Assembly (NCBI GenBank): GCA_015698045.1
Contig: BLAL01000261.1
Span: 434,001 to 498,000, forward strand
Source: Rhizophagus clarus
Lineage: Eukaryota > Glomeromycota > Glomeromycetes > Glomerales > Glomeraceae
DNA length: 64,000 bases
Reading direction: 5' to 3'
Shown here: positions 47,766 to 58,268 of the stretch, one piece after another
Layout: the number at the start of each line of letters is the position of its first letter
Numbering within the stretch: position 1 is the first letter of the stretch
Position numbers and translations under genes: made by a program
The notes under the pieces: model-generated
Database searches by the model: none
What the model was told of the DNA's origin: nothing
The model's input: only the letters and a program-made list of their open reading frames with translations

Positions 47766-48139
47766 AAATTACTGGAAGATTGTTATATTTTACAATAATT
47801 ACAAATAATTAATTAATTTTATCCAATAAAAATCTAGTTTTAATATCATATATATTTTAAACAATGAGTAAGAGATTATCAAGATTATCATACCTAGTGA
47901 AGTAAGTGTTTGAGCCGATTAGAAAATTTTGTTAACACTATACAGAAGAATTCAGTTTTTTTATTTGCTATTGGTGGTGTTATGATTATCACATGTTAGA
48001 TAAAAAGAAGTGGCACACAAGTATATAGTCTCATGTAAAAATTTAACAGGTTTTTTATTTTAACAGATTTTCTTAATACTTTATATTATCTCAGTTGAAA
48101 TTAAATTTTAAATTAAATTTTAATTAAATTACAAATTAA
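47766..48139. other. AT-rich intergenic, no gene seen
   Basis: Presumed 3' end of the CACTA-type element. No clear TIR partner to sequence upstream of 40796 was found by eye. Confidence 0.35.
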
Positions 48140-48895
48140 TAAAATATATATAAAAACATTTAAAATTTAGTATTGAATTTATCAATATTAATTAATATGA
48201 TATTGATTTGATATTTTATTTATTTCACATTTTTTTAAAAATTAATTATTGCTTTTAACAATAAAATGATATAGATTCGTTATATTAACGATATCAAATT
48301 AATATTGATTCAATATTTATAAAATGATATTATATCGATATCGTATTTATTTCACATTTTTTGTTATTGTTTAACTATATCAAAATGATGTCAATTCGTT
48401 ATATTGCTTATATCGAAATGATGTTGATTTGATATTTATAAGATGATATTTTTACGATGTCATATTGATACTGAATACATGTCGATACGATATTATATCT
48501 ATACCGTATTTGTTTCACATTTTTATTGTTATTTAACTATATCAAAATGATGTTGATTCGTTAAATTTTCAATATTGAATTAATGTCAATTTGATATTTA
48601 TAAGATGATGTTTTTACGATGTCGTATTGATATTGAATACATGTTGATACAATATCATATCGATAACGTATTTGTTCACATTTTTTTAAAAAAATCATCA
48701 TTGTTATAATAATATTAGTATGATATCAATTCAATATTTCTTTAAGTAAATATCTTTATGATATTATTTCAATATATCGAATAAATAATGTACCGATATC
48801 ATTGCGATATTATAATGATATTATTTGCAAATCGATATCGTTACGATGTATATTTAATATCATTACTATATCAATTCATCATCGTTTAGAATTTT
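48140..48895. repeat. GATATC/ATCGTA-rich repeat array at the right end of the 22.6-kb block
   Basis: Degenerate units of about 115-120 bp contain CGATATCGTATTTATTTCAC, AACTATATCAAAATGATG and GATATTTATAAGATGATATT. The last part (48770-48890) is, as complement, similar in wording to 26297-26345 (GATATC..ATTACGATAT..AATGAT). No gene. Confidence 0.65.
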
Positions 48896-48989
48896 TAAGT
48901 TTCTGTAAAGTTATTTTTGCAACGAAAAAAGGTAGGCATCCATTTTTTTATATTTCCATATACTTAAATAATTTCTTTTAATCTCAGAT

Positions 48990-49979
48990 CTTTACTCAGA
49001 GATGTATAAGCTCCTGGTCTTGGTAGGGATTATAGGATTTTATTTAGGATCCCTTATTTTACCTATCTTTAAAATGGATTTAATAAAAATCTATTAGTTC
49101 TGGAGGAAGAATTAGTTATATACCTTCTTTTATTAAAGAAGTTTTAAAGATAAAGCCTTAAATAATATTATTTTTCATTTCGTTTATTTTTATTTTTCAT
49201 CCATTATTTTTCATTTTTATTTATTTATTCATTTCATTCATTTTTTTTTTTTCACTTTCATACTTAATGTTTACTAAGTAAAATTATTTTTACTTATATC
49301 TATTTTTTTTACTTGATAGAATGGTAATAATAAAGTTTTAAAAAATATTATTTTATCATTATCATCAATATTATTTCTGTCTTCATCATTATCTGTCAAA
49401 AGAAAATATGTTAATGATAATAATATAATGCAATTAAAACTTCCTCTTCGATCAAATCAATCACTAGATACTTTAGAAGTGTTGAAAACAGTTGTACGAT
49501 ATTTTGATACAGATATGATTGTTCAAGGATCACTTTTTTCTTATAAAAATTCAAATCACCTGGTTGTTGATTCTCAATGTTATAATAAGGTTTTACGAGA
49601 GAGTGTATATAATGCAGAGATATATCATATTCTAGTAAATTGGCTAAAATTAACACATTATATTAATATTGTAAGTCAATGACATTTCAATCATATTGGA
49701 AAAGATGGAGATCCTCATCATTTATACTGTGATTTCGCTATGAAATTTAATAGTTCTACTTTTCCAATAGCTATTCTTGAATTGGTAGTAACTGCTTCTA
49801 GTTCTGATTTAGAATGTCATTATATTCGTATTTTTGAATATGCTTCGCAATTATGTTTAGATGAAATATGGGTTATACATTTTTCTTGTGAAGACAACTT
49901 TGTTCCATATTGGCCTAGAAAAAGATTACAAAAAAAAGGCTTAATTCATGATCTGTCTTCAACCAGTAAAAACTACTAA
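48990..49979 (+). pseudogene. C-terminal half of SAM-type gene with nuclease-fold-like domain
   Basis: A possible exon after an acceptor at about 48988 and SSGGRISYIPSFIKEVLKIK (about 49095-49160) precede the main exon from about 49320: SILFLSSSLSVKRKYVND, LKLPLRSNQSLDTLEVLKTV, RESVYNAEIYHILVNWLKLT. Past one TGA (49680, at a Trp in the recalled family) come GDPHHLYCDFAMKFNSSTF, IAILELVVTASSSDLE and ASQLCLDEIWVIHFSCED. Asp in YCDFA followed by ELV and a helix then a strand resembles a PD-(D/E)XK nuclease core; this is a structural guess. The end is at TAA 49977-49979. It belongs to the same family as the N-terminal piece at 25870-26296, 22.6 kb upstream on the same strand. Confidence 0.55.
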
Positions 49980-50086
49980 TATAATTTGAGGAATTATTTT
50001 TGCAATTTAATTAGCAGGAAATTTAAATAAGAGAAATAGATATAGCATGTAAGAAAGGTAGAATGAACTTAAAAGTTAGTGGGGAA

Positions 50087-50249
50087 CAGTGTTTGAAATT
50101 CAAAATAAAAAAAATTTGTATTTTTGTGCGAAACTTTCATTTACTATGTATGGCATTATATAAAATTATAAAAAAATGCACTTCTTAATGTGTGGAAGTT
50201 CAAAAAAAATGTGCATGCGCACATTCTGCACATTGAATTTCAAACACTG
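50087..50249. mobile_element. 163-bp hAT-type MITE (CAGTGTTTGAAATTCAA ends)
   Basis: The 17-bp ends CAGTGTTTGAAATTCAA are exact inverted repeats. The flanking 8-mers GTGGGGAA (50079-50086) and GTGGGAAA (50250-50257) match at 7 of 8 positions. CAGTG-type ends with an 8-bp duplication are typical of hAT derivatives. A GTGCATGCGCAC palindrome lies inside the right arm. Confidence 0.9.
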
Positions 50250-50257
50250 GTGGGAAA

Positions 50258-50988
50258 AGTAGTTTAGAAAAAACTGACATTCTAAAAGGTATCAACTATT
50301 CAAAATTGGATAGCTACCCAATATAAGCAAAATATAGCACAATAAGCTAGACAGCTTGTGATTGATAGAAAAAACTTTTTTTTAATTTTTTTTTGTTTAT
50401 ACACTCTAAAACAGATATTTATCAGCATATAAAATAATATTTTAGTAAAAAAATATTAATTTTGTAATTGTTATAATACTTCCTGTAATTAAATAATATA
50501 GCATTTTTAAAGGTCAGAATTCAGCATTGCTAAAGAAAAAATTTTTTAAATAATCATACAATATAAAAATCATTGACGAGCCTTAATTCCCCCAGTTTTA
50601 AGCAATTAGTTATACTATTTTTCAGCTGGGGTTATAATATAAACTTGGCTAGTTATTTTTTAGACAAAATCACCAATTTTTACAATATTGTAACCTTAAA
50701 TGGTAAGTATATGTTGATTAAACTTGTGAAACTAATATATGATGACGCAAATTTATCATTCAATATACTCCAGAACATTATTCTGTAATGCTTAAAAAAA
50801 AATTCTGGCTAAATTGGCTCAAAAGCCATTTAAGGGTTAATTAATTTGCAAAAATTAGTTCCTTGAAATGTATTAATAGTTTTCACTAGTTCAGAGGCAG
50901 ATCACGAATAAATGTAATCCATGTAAAATTAGATAATGTTATAATAAAATAAAATTATTCTTAAAAATTTTACTTATAATATAACTAT
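50258..50988. other. AT-rich intergenic, no gene seen
   Basis: The frame at 50573-50788 shows no domain. Nothing else was recognised. Confidence 0.35.
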
Positions 50989-51237
50989 TTATTCCAATAA
51001 TATTAATGGTTCTAAATATTGTTCAATATATATTTTAAGATGATTTTTATAGATTACTCCTTTTACCAATTTTCCATTCATATAACGCAACTTATATACA
51101 TTTTGATCTAAAACATTATGAATGTAATAAGGTCTAATCCATTGATTTTCTAATTTTGCTGACATATTATTTCTCAAATAAGTTTGTTCTACTAATACTT
51201 TATCACCTATTTTTAATTTTAAAGAAATACCTTTCAC
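50989..51237 (-). mobile_element. Ty3/gypsy-type retrotransposon fossil: integrase C-terminal fragment
   Basis: The minus-strand frame reads KLKIGDKVLVEQTYLRNN, WIRPYYIHNVLDQNVYKLR and NHLKIYIEQYLEP, the C-terminal SH3-like region of a gypsy-type integrase. Only this part is present; no LTR, reverse transcriptase or gag was seen nearby. It is an old truncated remnant whose 5' side borders the TIR element at 51239. Confidence 0.8.
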
Positions 51238-51369
51238 AGGTCGAATGGTGACAAATCAGTCACCAATCAGCTATTAATCAGATATCTTATTGATAACTGA
51301 TTGATTCAATAAGTATTCAATCAGGTGGCCGATTGATAACTGATTTCTGCCAAAATCCATCATCAATCA

Positions 51370-51660
51370 GGCAGGCCGATTGATGGTCAACTGATGGTTA
51401 ACTGATGGTTGATTGATGGTTGATTGATAGTTAATTGATGGTCGATTAATGGTCAATTAATGGTCAAAATATGGTCATATTATGATCATATTATGGTCAA
51501 ATTATAGTCAAATTATGGTCAAATTATGGTCAAATTATGGTCAAATTAATTATGGTTAAATTATGGTCAAATTATGATCAAATTATGGTCATATTATGAT
51601 CAATTTATAGTCAAATTATAGTCATTTTATAATTATTTTATGGTCAAAATATATAGGATC
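51370..51660. repeat. Tandem ATTATGGTCAA repeats
   Basis: About twenty degenerate copies of a 10-15-bp unit (GATGGTTGATT grading into ATTATGGTCAA). They grade from the subterminal TGATGGTTGATT words of the outer element, suggesting expansion of its terminus. Confidence 0.75.
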
Positions 51661-52329
51661 TTTATTTATAATAAATAATAAGTACTAGTGTAAATAAACA
51701 TAAATAATTATTAATATTTAAAATAAAAATATTCATAATAAATAATGTTACTAGTATTCACATGTAATATTTGAAAATAGATGTTAGTATATAACTGATA
51801 AAGTTAGTAATATTTAATAAATAGTAAAGTGTAAATATAAAAAGTTAATAATCATCATAGTAAAGTACAAATACAAAAAGTTAGTATTATGAAAAGTTTG
51901 TAAAAAAAAAGAAAAATATGTAATGATATTAGTAAAATATAAAAAAAAAAGAATAAAAAAAAAGAATAACATTAGTAATATAAAAAAAAAGAAATATAGC
52001 GTTACATTAGTAATATTAAAAAGAGGTAATGTTAATATTATAAAATAAAATATAGTCAATATAATAATTTTAATGACAAAAATACAATAATTAATATACC
52101 CGTAAAATGTAAAGAGAGTAAAAAGAAAACAGAAAAGAAAAAGTATATATTTTTTTAAAAATAAACAAAGTCACGTTTGATAATTTATATGCATGTTAAG
52201 ATCAGGTCACATGCATAAGATTAGACCAAATTTTGATTGGTTAATAATAAATAAATAGAAAAACTATTGTTAATTTTAATTCTGAAGAATACTAGTAATT
52301 TACCAACCCTTTATTTAATTTTACAAATT

Positions 52330-54065
52330 CTAAAAAATTCTCTCTTAAAAGTAAAATATAAACTCTTAGAAAATTTCAAAAAAAATCTCTATTTCCTATA
52401 TGAATAAATCTCTTAAAAAATTTTCTGTCAAAGAATCCTATACAAACCCTTTTCAGACTCTTAGGAAATCTTTTAAAAAAAAAGATATCCCATACGAACC
52501 CTTTTCATATAAACTAATTTTCTATCAAAGAATCTCATACGAATCCTTCCAAATGAACTCTTAACAAATCTTTCAAAAAAAAAAATTTTCTATCAGATAT
52601 CCTATACGAATCCTTCTCATACGAACTCTTAGAAAATCTCTTAAAAAAAAATTTTTTATCAAAGAATCTCACATGAACCCTTTCCTTATGAACTTTTAGA
52701 AAATCTCTCAAAAAAAAAATTTTTATTAGATATCCCATATGAACCCTTCTCATATGAACTCTTAGAAAATCTCTTAAAAAAAAATTTTCTATCAAAAAAT
52801 CCTATACGATCTTTTTCCTTATGAACTCTTAGAAAATCTCTCAAAAAAAAATTCTATCAAAATCCTATACAAACCCTTCCAAATGAACTCTTGGAAGATC
52901 TTTTAAAAAAAAAAATTTTCTATCAGATTTTCCATATGAATCCTTCTCATACAAACTCTTAGAAAATCTTTTAAAAAAAAATTTTCTATCAAAGAATCCT
53001 ATACGAACCCTTTCCATATGAACTCTTAGAAAATTTCTCAAAAAAAATTCTTTCAGATATCCCATACGAACCCTTTCCATATAAACTAATTTTCTATCAG
53101 ATATCCCATACGAACCCTTTCCATATAAACTAATTTTCTATCAGAGATCCCATACGAACCCTTCTCATATGAACTCTTAGAAAATCTCTTAAAAAAATTT
53201 TTTATCAAAAAATCCTATACAAATCCTTTCTATATGAACTTTTAGAAAATTTTAAAAAAAAATTTTCTATTAGATATCCCATACGAACTCTTCTCAAACG
53301 AACTCTTAGAAAATCTTAAAAAAATTTTTTTATCAAAGAATTCCATACGAACTTTTTCCATGAACTCTTATAAATCTCTCAAAAAAATTTTTCTACCAGA
53401 TATTCCATATGAACTCTTTCATACGAACTCTAAGAAAATCTCTTAAAAAAAAATTTTCTATCAGATAACCCTTCCTATATGAACTCTTGGAAAATCTTTA
53501 TCAAAATATTCCATACGAACTCTTCCTATACGAATCCTTCCCATATAAACTTAGAAAATCTCTCAAAAAAAATTTTCTATCAGATATCCCATACAAACCC
53601 TTTCCATACAAACTCTTAGGAAATCTCTTAAAAAAAAATTTTTTATCAAAGAATCACATACGAACTCTTTTCATATAAACTCTTTGAAAATCTCTCAAAA
53701 AAATTTTTCTACTAGATATCCCATACGAACTCTTCTCATACAAACTCTTAAAAAATCTCTTAAAAAAAATCCTATACGAACTCTTTCATATGAATTCTAA
53801 GAAAATCTCTCAAAAAAAAATTTTCTATCAGATAATCCTTCCTATACGAACTCTTGAAAAATCTTATCAAAATATCCCATACAAACTCTTCCCATACGAA
53901 CTTTTAGAAATCTCAAAAAAAAAATCTTTATTTATCAAATTATCCTATATGAATCTTAAGAAACTAATTAAAAAAAAATTTTCTATTAAAGATATCCCAT
54001 GTAAACTCTTTCCATATGAACTCTTAGAAAATCTTTCTCAAAAAAAAATTTTCTATCAGAGTTTA
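52330..54065. repeat. Long tandem array, over twenty units of about 65-85 bp
   Basis: Unit: ATCCCATACGAACCCTTTCC, ATATGAACTCTTAGAAAATC, TCTCAAAAAAAAATTTTC, TATCAGAT. Units vary in length through the A run. Frames over it on either strand (up to about 90 aa) only reflect the repeat. Copies are quite divergent, so it is not freshly amplified. Confidence 0.85.
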
Positions 54066-54587
54066 TAAAAAAATATTTTAAAACATGTTATTAAACCTGT
54101 TATTGAAAAAATCTGACTAAATATTATACAAATATCGTAGGTTCAGAAATATAAATAATTTTATCTTATTATATGCCAGACTCTGGAATTGAAGTAAATG
54201 GAGGAAGGGTTGCATTTATTATTTCTAACTTTTTTTCTTTAGAGTTGCTGGATGAATTTACAAGCCAGATTTTGCCAAATCTATAAAAAAGATTATCAAT
54301 TTGTTTAGTGATACAATTATTATATTAATTAATCCAGTTATAAATAAAAGTTGTATACCAATTAGCAACCAATCAGGCATCAATCTGATATGGTCAATTG
54401 ATGACTGATTGAATGATTATTTGAAACACATATTAAAGTCAAAATTTACATTTGCAATCTTGCATTTTTTGATAATAAAATAATAAAATAGGTAAAATTA
54501 TAATTATAAATTTCATCAGATAAAATTAAATTAAACTTAAAATTTCAACTGTATACCAATCGGGCATCAATCAGTCATATGACTGGT

Positions 54588-57500
54588 AACTACCCTAGCG
54601 TTACCAAGAAAAAAAGCACTGTGGCACATTTTAAGCCACAGTTTGATCATGTTGTATCACATGTAAAATACCAAAAATTTTTTTTTTACTGAAGTTTTTA
54701 AAATTTTTTTTTTGCCGAAGTTTTTTTATTTTTTTTTATTATAACTGCTTCTTTATACATTTTGAAAATAAAAAATAGTATTCATTTTAGTTTTTTTATT
54801 ATTACTTTTTTTTTAAAAAAAATAAAATAATACAAAATAATGGTTTTATCTCAAATATCTTGTATTATGATTATGTCCTTTTCAAGTTAAAGGTATTTTC
54901 TGTGAGCGTTGATATGATTTTATTTCTTCTTGCATTTTATTAATAGAATAAAAATTTTTTTTGATATTTTTAGCCCATTTCAAATTGCCAGTAGCTTTTT
55001 GTTCCTTTAATATCTGAAGTGTATTGTCAGTAATTGTGATCAAATGATTATATAAATCTTCACATTCTCCATATTCATTATTAGTGTCATTTTCTAAAGA
55101 ATTCATTTCCCATGTTTGACCAGAACTTTTTGTTAATTTATTAGATTCAAAAATAAAAGGATAGGAATTATTGCGAGTTACTACATCAAAGAAATTCAAA
55201 TCTACCTCTCCTTTTTGTTTAACTAAATGTTTACATAAAAAAATGACTTGTTAAAAAATATCGGCATTTACATACCCAACTATATATATCTGTGATATAA
55301 TGTTCTATACTTAATTGTCACTTTGCAAGTAACTTCCATTCACTTTTAAAAAGTGATTTCCAATCTGGCCTCTCTCTTCCCATTAATATTTGCTCAAACC
55401 TCCTTTTTTGATATACAATTACTTTTTTGTTAATTATATAGATTACCAAATCAAACCTTGGATGAAAAAACTTATATAAGAAATCGCATTTTAAGACTTT
55501 CCAGTGCATCTCTATGAACATTGTCATCTTTAGTACAGAAATTTTAGAATCGTATCCAGCTCTTATCCATAGATACCAACAATTTTCACTATACCATTTC
55601 TGTCACATATAACTCCAGAGCCAAGGTAATTTATACTGAAAGCAAAATTGGTACATCTCATAAGTTGCATTTGACCAAATTTTTTTACTAGACTCTTGCA
55701 TTTCATTTTTGTTAGAAATTAAAATATGCTGATGAAGATGAACATCCATTAGATTCCAGTAAGATTTACGCAATTTTTTTGGACAAAATTTTGTACTGCG
55801 TAGTATCATTAAAAGCTGAATAAAGTTAGGATCAATGAAAGGAAAAATTTTGTGTGCAATATATCCATTATAAGTATCTTGCATGATCATTTGATCGAAT
55901 TGAAGACATGTTGTAATGGCTCTATTTATGTGTTAATGACAAAGCTGAATTTTAGCTTTTGGTCAAGTTGAATGACATGCCTTTATTTGTGTCCAGTTCT
56001 TATCCGATAGAATAAATTCAGGTTCTAATCCTTTTTCTTTAAGTCGCAATATAAATTTCATGATTATCTCAGTTCTAAACCATCACCACACTTTCCATTA
56101 TGTTCTAGAAATAAGTAAGCTAGAGGAAAATCACTTCCATCGATTTCAGCATGCATAACATATAGGGTCTTTGCAATAGAAAGGTACGAAACTCAAAAAA
56201 AAATAAAAATTTAATTAATATTAAATTTACACTTATTTTAATATAAAAAATATAATTAACATATAAAATAAATTTAAAAATTTTTTTGAGTTTTGTACTT
56301 TTCTATTGCAAAAACCCTATATAATTTAAACCCCTAAGTTATTGGTATTATTTAAAAAAAATAGTAATGGTAAGTAAACTGAATAGTAAAAATTCATTCA
56401 ATATTTTATAGTAATATAACTTACATGTCGCATTTATACCGCATTCCTTAATTGAAATATTATTCTCAATTATTATTTGATATAAACCTGTTTCAAAAGC
56501 AACAGCTTGTACTGGTAAATCAATATCTAAAATTTTTGTACAATTATATTCTTCCAATAAAGCTTTTGCTGATAGAAAAGCATTAAGATCACGTTTGAAT
56601 CTAGTCTTTCCTAATTTACTCTACCAAAAATAAATTTTATTTTGTCAAATTTTTGAATCTAAACCATTATCTACCAGACATGCATAGATTTCCTTTAGTA
56701 ATAAATCAATGTTTTCAATAATAAAGTCTTTTACACTATTAGATACACCAACTTCCTTAGGTAATTCATGTAATATTTTATGTATAACTTTTACTGATGC
56801 TGTTTTTATTTCAAGGTTAATAACAATATTAATTTCTCCACAACAATCAAATCTCTTCATAAAAGGAGTGTCGCGTTGCTTTTTTAAATCAAAACATTTT
56901 TGTGCTTTTTTTGCACGATTAGAACTTTGTGAACAGTAATATCAAAAACTAATTTCTGGATTAGATTTTACATTATATTCACCATGAAATCTGTATATTT
57001 ATTATTTAATTTCTAGTATAAGTATTCAGTAATATTTTTTAAGTAGTGAAATTAGAAATTAAATCAATTTAAACATACTTCCAATGAAAATTATCTGCAT
57101 CACTTATTTGTTCTATTATTCCTTCAGCAATATTCTTGGGCGAATTATTATTTAACATTACTATATTAAGAGTCCTTTCAAAACTAAGACCATTTTCTTT
57201 ATTTTCTTTATCTTTAAATTTTTTAATAATGGATAAATATTCATTCATAAGGTCATCATACTCAACAAATCAATATTTTCATATTCAGTTTCTTTTCTTT
57301 TCTGTTTTTGACTGTTATGAATTGCTTTTTTCTGGTTGCGACATATTGAACATGTACTGTAAGTTTTATTAGAACCTGAAAATAGTTCAATTGAACGGGT
57401 TTTTTGATATCCTGAACATTTTTTAATTTCGCTTAGGTTTCTTGTTTCCTGTAATGTATAGTAATATTAAAAACAATAAAATAAAAATAAATATAATTTT

Positions 57501-57688
57501 TAATATTAAGATATAATGAAATACCATATTTATAAACATGTAGATTACTATTAAAAAATTTGATTAAATCAAGTTCATGTTTGTTGCTTTTATTTTAAAA
57601 TCACAATATTTTTTATGTGACACAACATGATCAAACTGTGGCTTAAAATGTGCCACAGTGCTTTTTTTTTGGTAATGCTAGGGTAGTT
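54588..57688 (-). mobile_element. MULE transposon (3.1 kb) with perfect 9-bp duplications
   Basis: The ends AACTACCCTAGC and GCTAGGGTAGTT lead into TIRs of about 75-80 bp (AGCACTGTGGCACATTTTAA, GCCACAGTTTGATCATGTTG) with only a few differences. The 9-bp sequence ATGACTGGT directly flanks both ends (54579-54587, 57689-57697), diagnostic of Mutator-like elements. It carries one transposase gene on the minus strand. Confidence 0.93.
54885..57470 (-). pseudogene. MULE transposase, decayed, inside the 3.1-kb element
   Basis: On the minus strand: a Cys-type N-terminus (KKCSGYQKTRSIELF, TYSTCSICRNQKKA), FERTLNIVMLNNNSPKNIAE, YYCSQSSNRAKKAQKCFDLK, FIIENIDLLLKEIYACL, LEEYNCTKILDIDLPVQAVA, and the catalytic stretch MHAEIDGSDFPLAYLFLEHN (first Asp, about 56110-56170), the second-Asp region around FYRIRTGHK, then LQHVFNSIK...HTKFF and WSYMWQKWYSENCWYLWIRA-type text. 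The C-terminus is FFDVVTRNNSYPFIFESN and IKKNFYSINKMQEEIKSYQR. Introns of AT-rich type occur (for instance near 56180-56430). Several frameshifts and stops (near 57250, 56080 and 55930) mean that this copy should be inactive despite well-kept TIRs. Confidence 0.75.
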
Positions 57689-57772
57689 ATGACTGGTTGA
57701 TAACTGATTTGGAATTTATGTCTGATTGATGACTGATTGGTATTAGATTGAAAGAATCAGCTATCAATAAGT

Positions 57773-58185
57773 AAGGTTACCTGCCGAAATTAGGTAGTTT
57801 AGGCCAAGGCTGAAACTTTTTTGTAGCCGAAAGTTTAGACAATTAATACCAAAATTATAATGTCAAAATTATTACCAAAATGCCAAAATTTGGTCGAAAT
57901 TATAAGTCAGCTTTAATATAATAATTTTGGCTAAATAAATGATCGATATAGAAATATCTTTTATAGATTCTTGTGTAACTATTATATAACACAATTTTCC
58001 AATTTTGCTGGAAATCAAAATTTCTTTTTTTGAAAATTTGTGTAATGTTGCATGATTTAATACCGTAATTTCAGCCGATTTTTAATTTTGGTCAAAATTA
58101 AGAATAGTTTCAGCTTTAGTTTCAGAATGGATTTGATTGGCCAAAACCTTTCAGAATTTCCTTTTTAGTTTCAGCAAGCAACCTT
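57773..58185. mobile_element. 413-bp MITE with 10-bp duplication
   Basis: The ends AAGGTTACCTGCCGAAATTA and the complement AAGGTTGCTTGCTGAAACTA are inverted repeats. ATCAATAAGT flanks both sides exactly (57763-57772, 58186-58195). A 9-10-bp duplication suggests a Mutator-like derivative. The interior repeats GCCAAAATT-type words. Confidence 0.85.
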
Positions 58186-58268
58186 ATCAATAAGTAATCA
58201 ACCAGTTTTCTATCAGTCACCAATCAGTCATATAACTGATTGATGACTGATTTTTTATATTTCGACCT

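Larger units (their letters stand above)
51239..58268. mobile_element. Outer 7-kb TIR element (AGGTCGAA ends), host to nested insertions
   Basis: The left end (AGGTCGAA, then AAATCAGTCACCAATCAG) and the complement of the right end (AGGTCGAAATATAAAAAATC, then AGTCATCAATCAG) are inverted. Both subterminal zones repeat GATTGATGACTGATT-like words in both orientations (51255-51420, 54350-54585, 57690-57770, 58185-58250). It has no own protein gene that I recognise. A 3.1-kb MULE and a 413-bp MITE have jumped into it and a long tandem array fills 52.33-54.06 kb. Target duplication unresolved. Confidence 0.65.

Noticed and set aside
26259-48916. GAAACTT-starting terminal inverted repeats for the 22.6-kb block
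   Set aside because: The left candidate overlaps what reads as coding sequence of the SAM-type gene (FFAET..SLQSILNK), so the match at the right end may be chance in AT-rich DNA; only the arrays are reported as related.
52535-54068. Several 60-90-residue frames with FFLRDFLRVHMERV-type repeats
   Set aside because: Products of the tandem array; units are not a constant multiple of three and stops recur on both strands.
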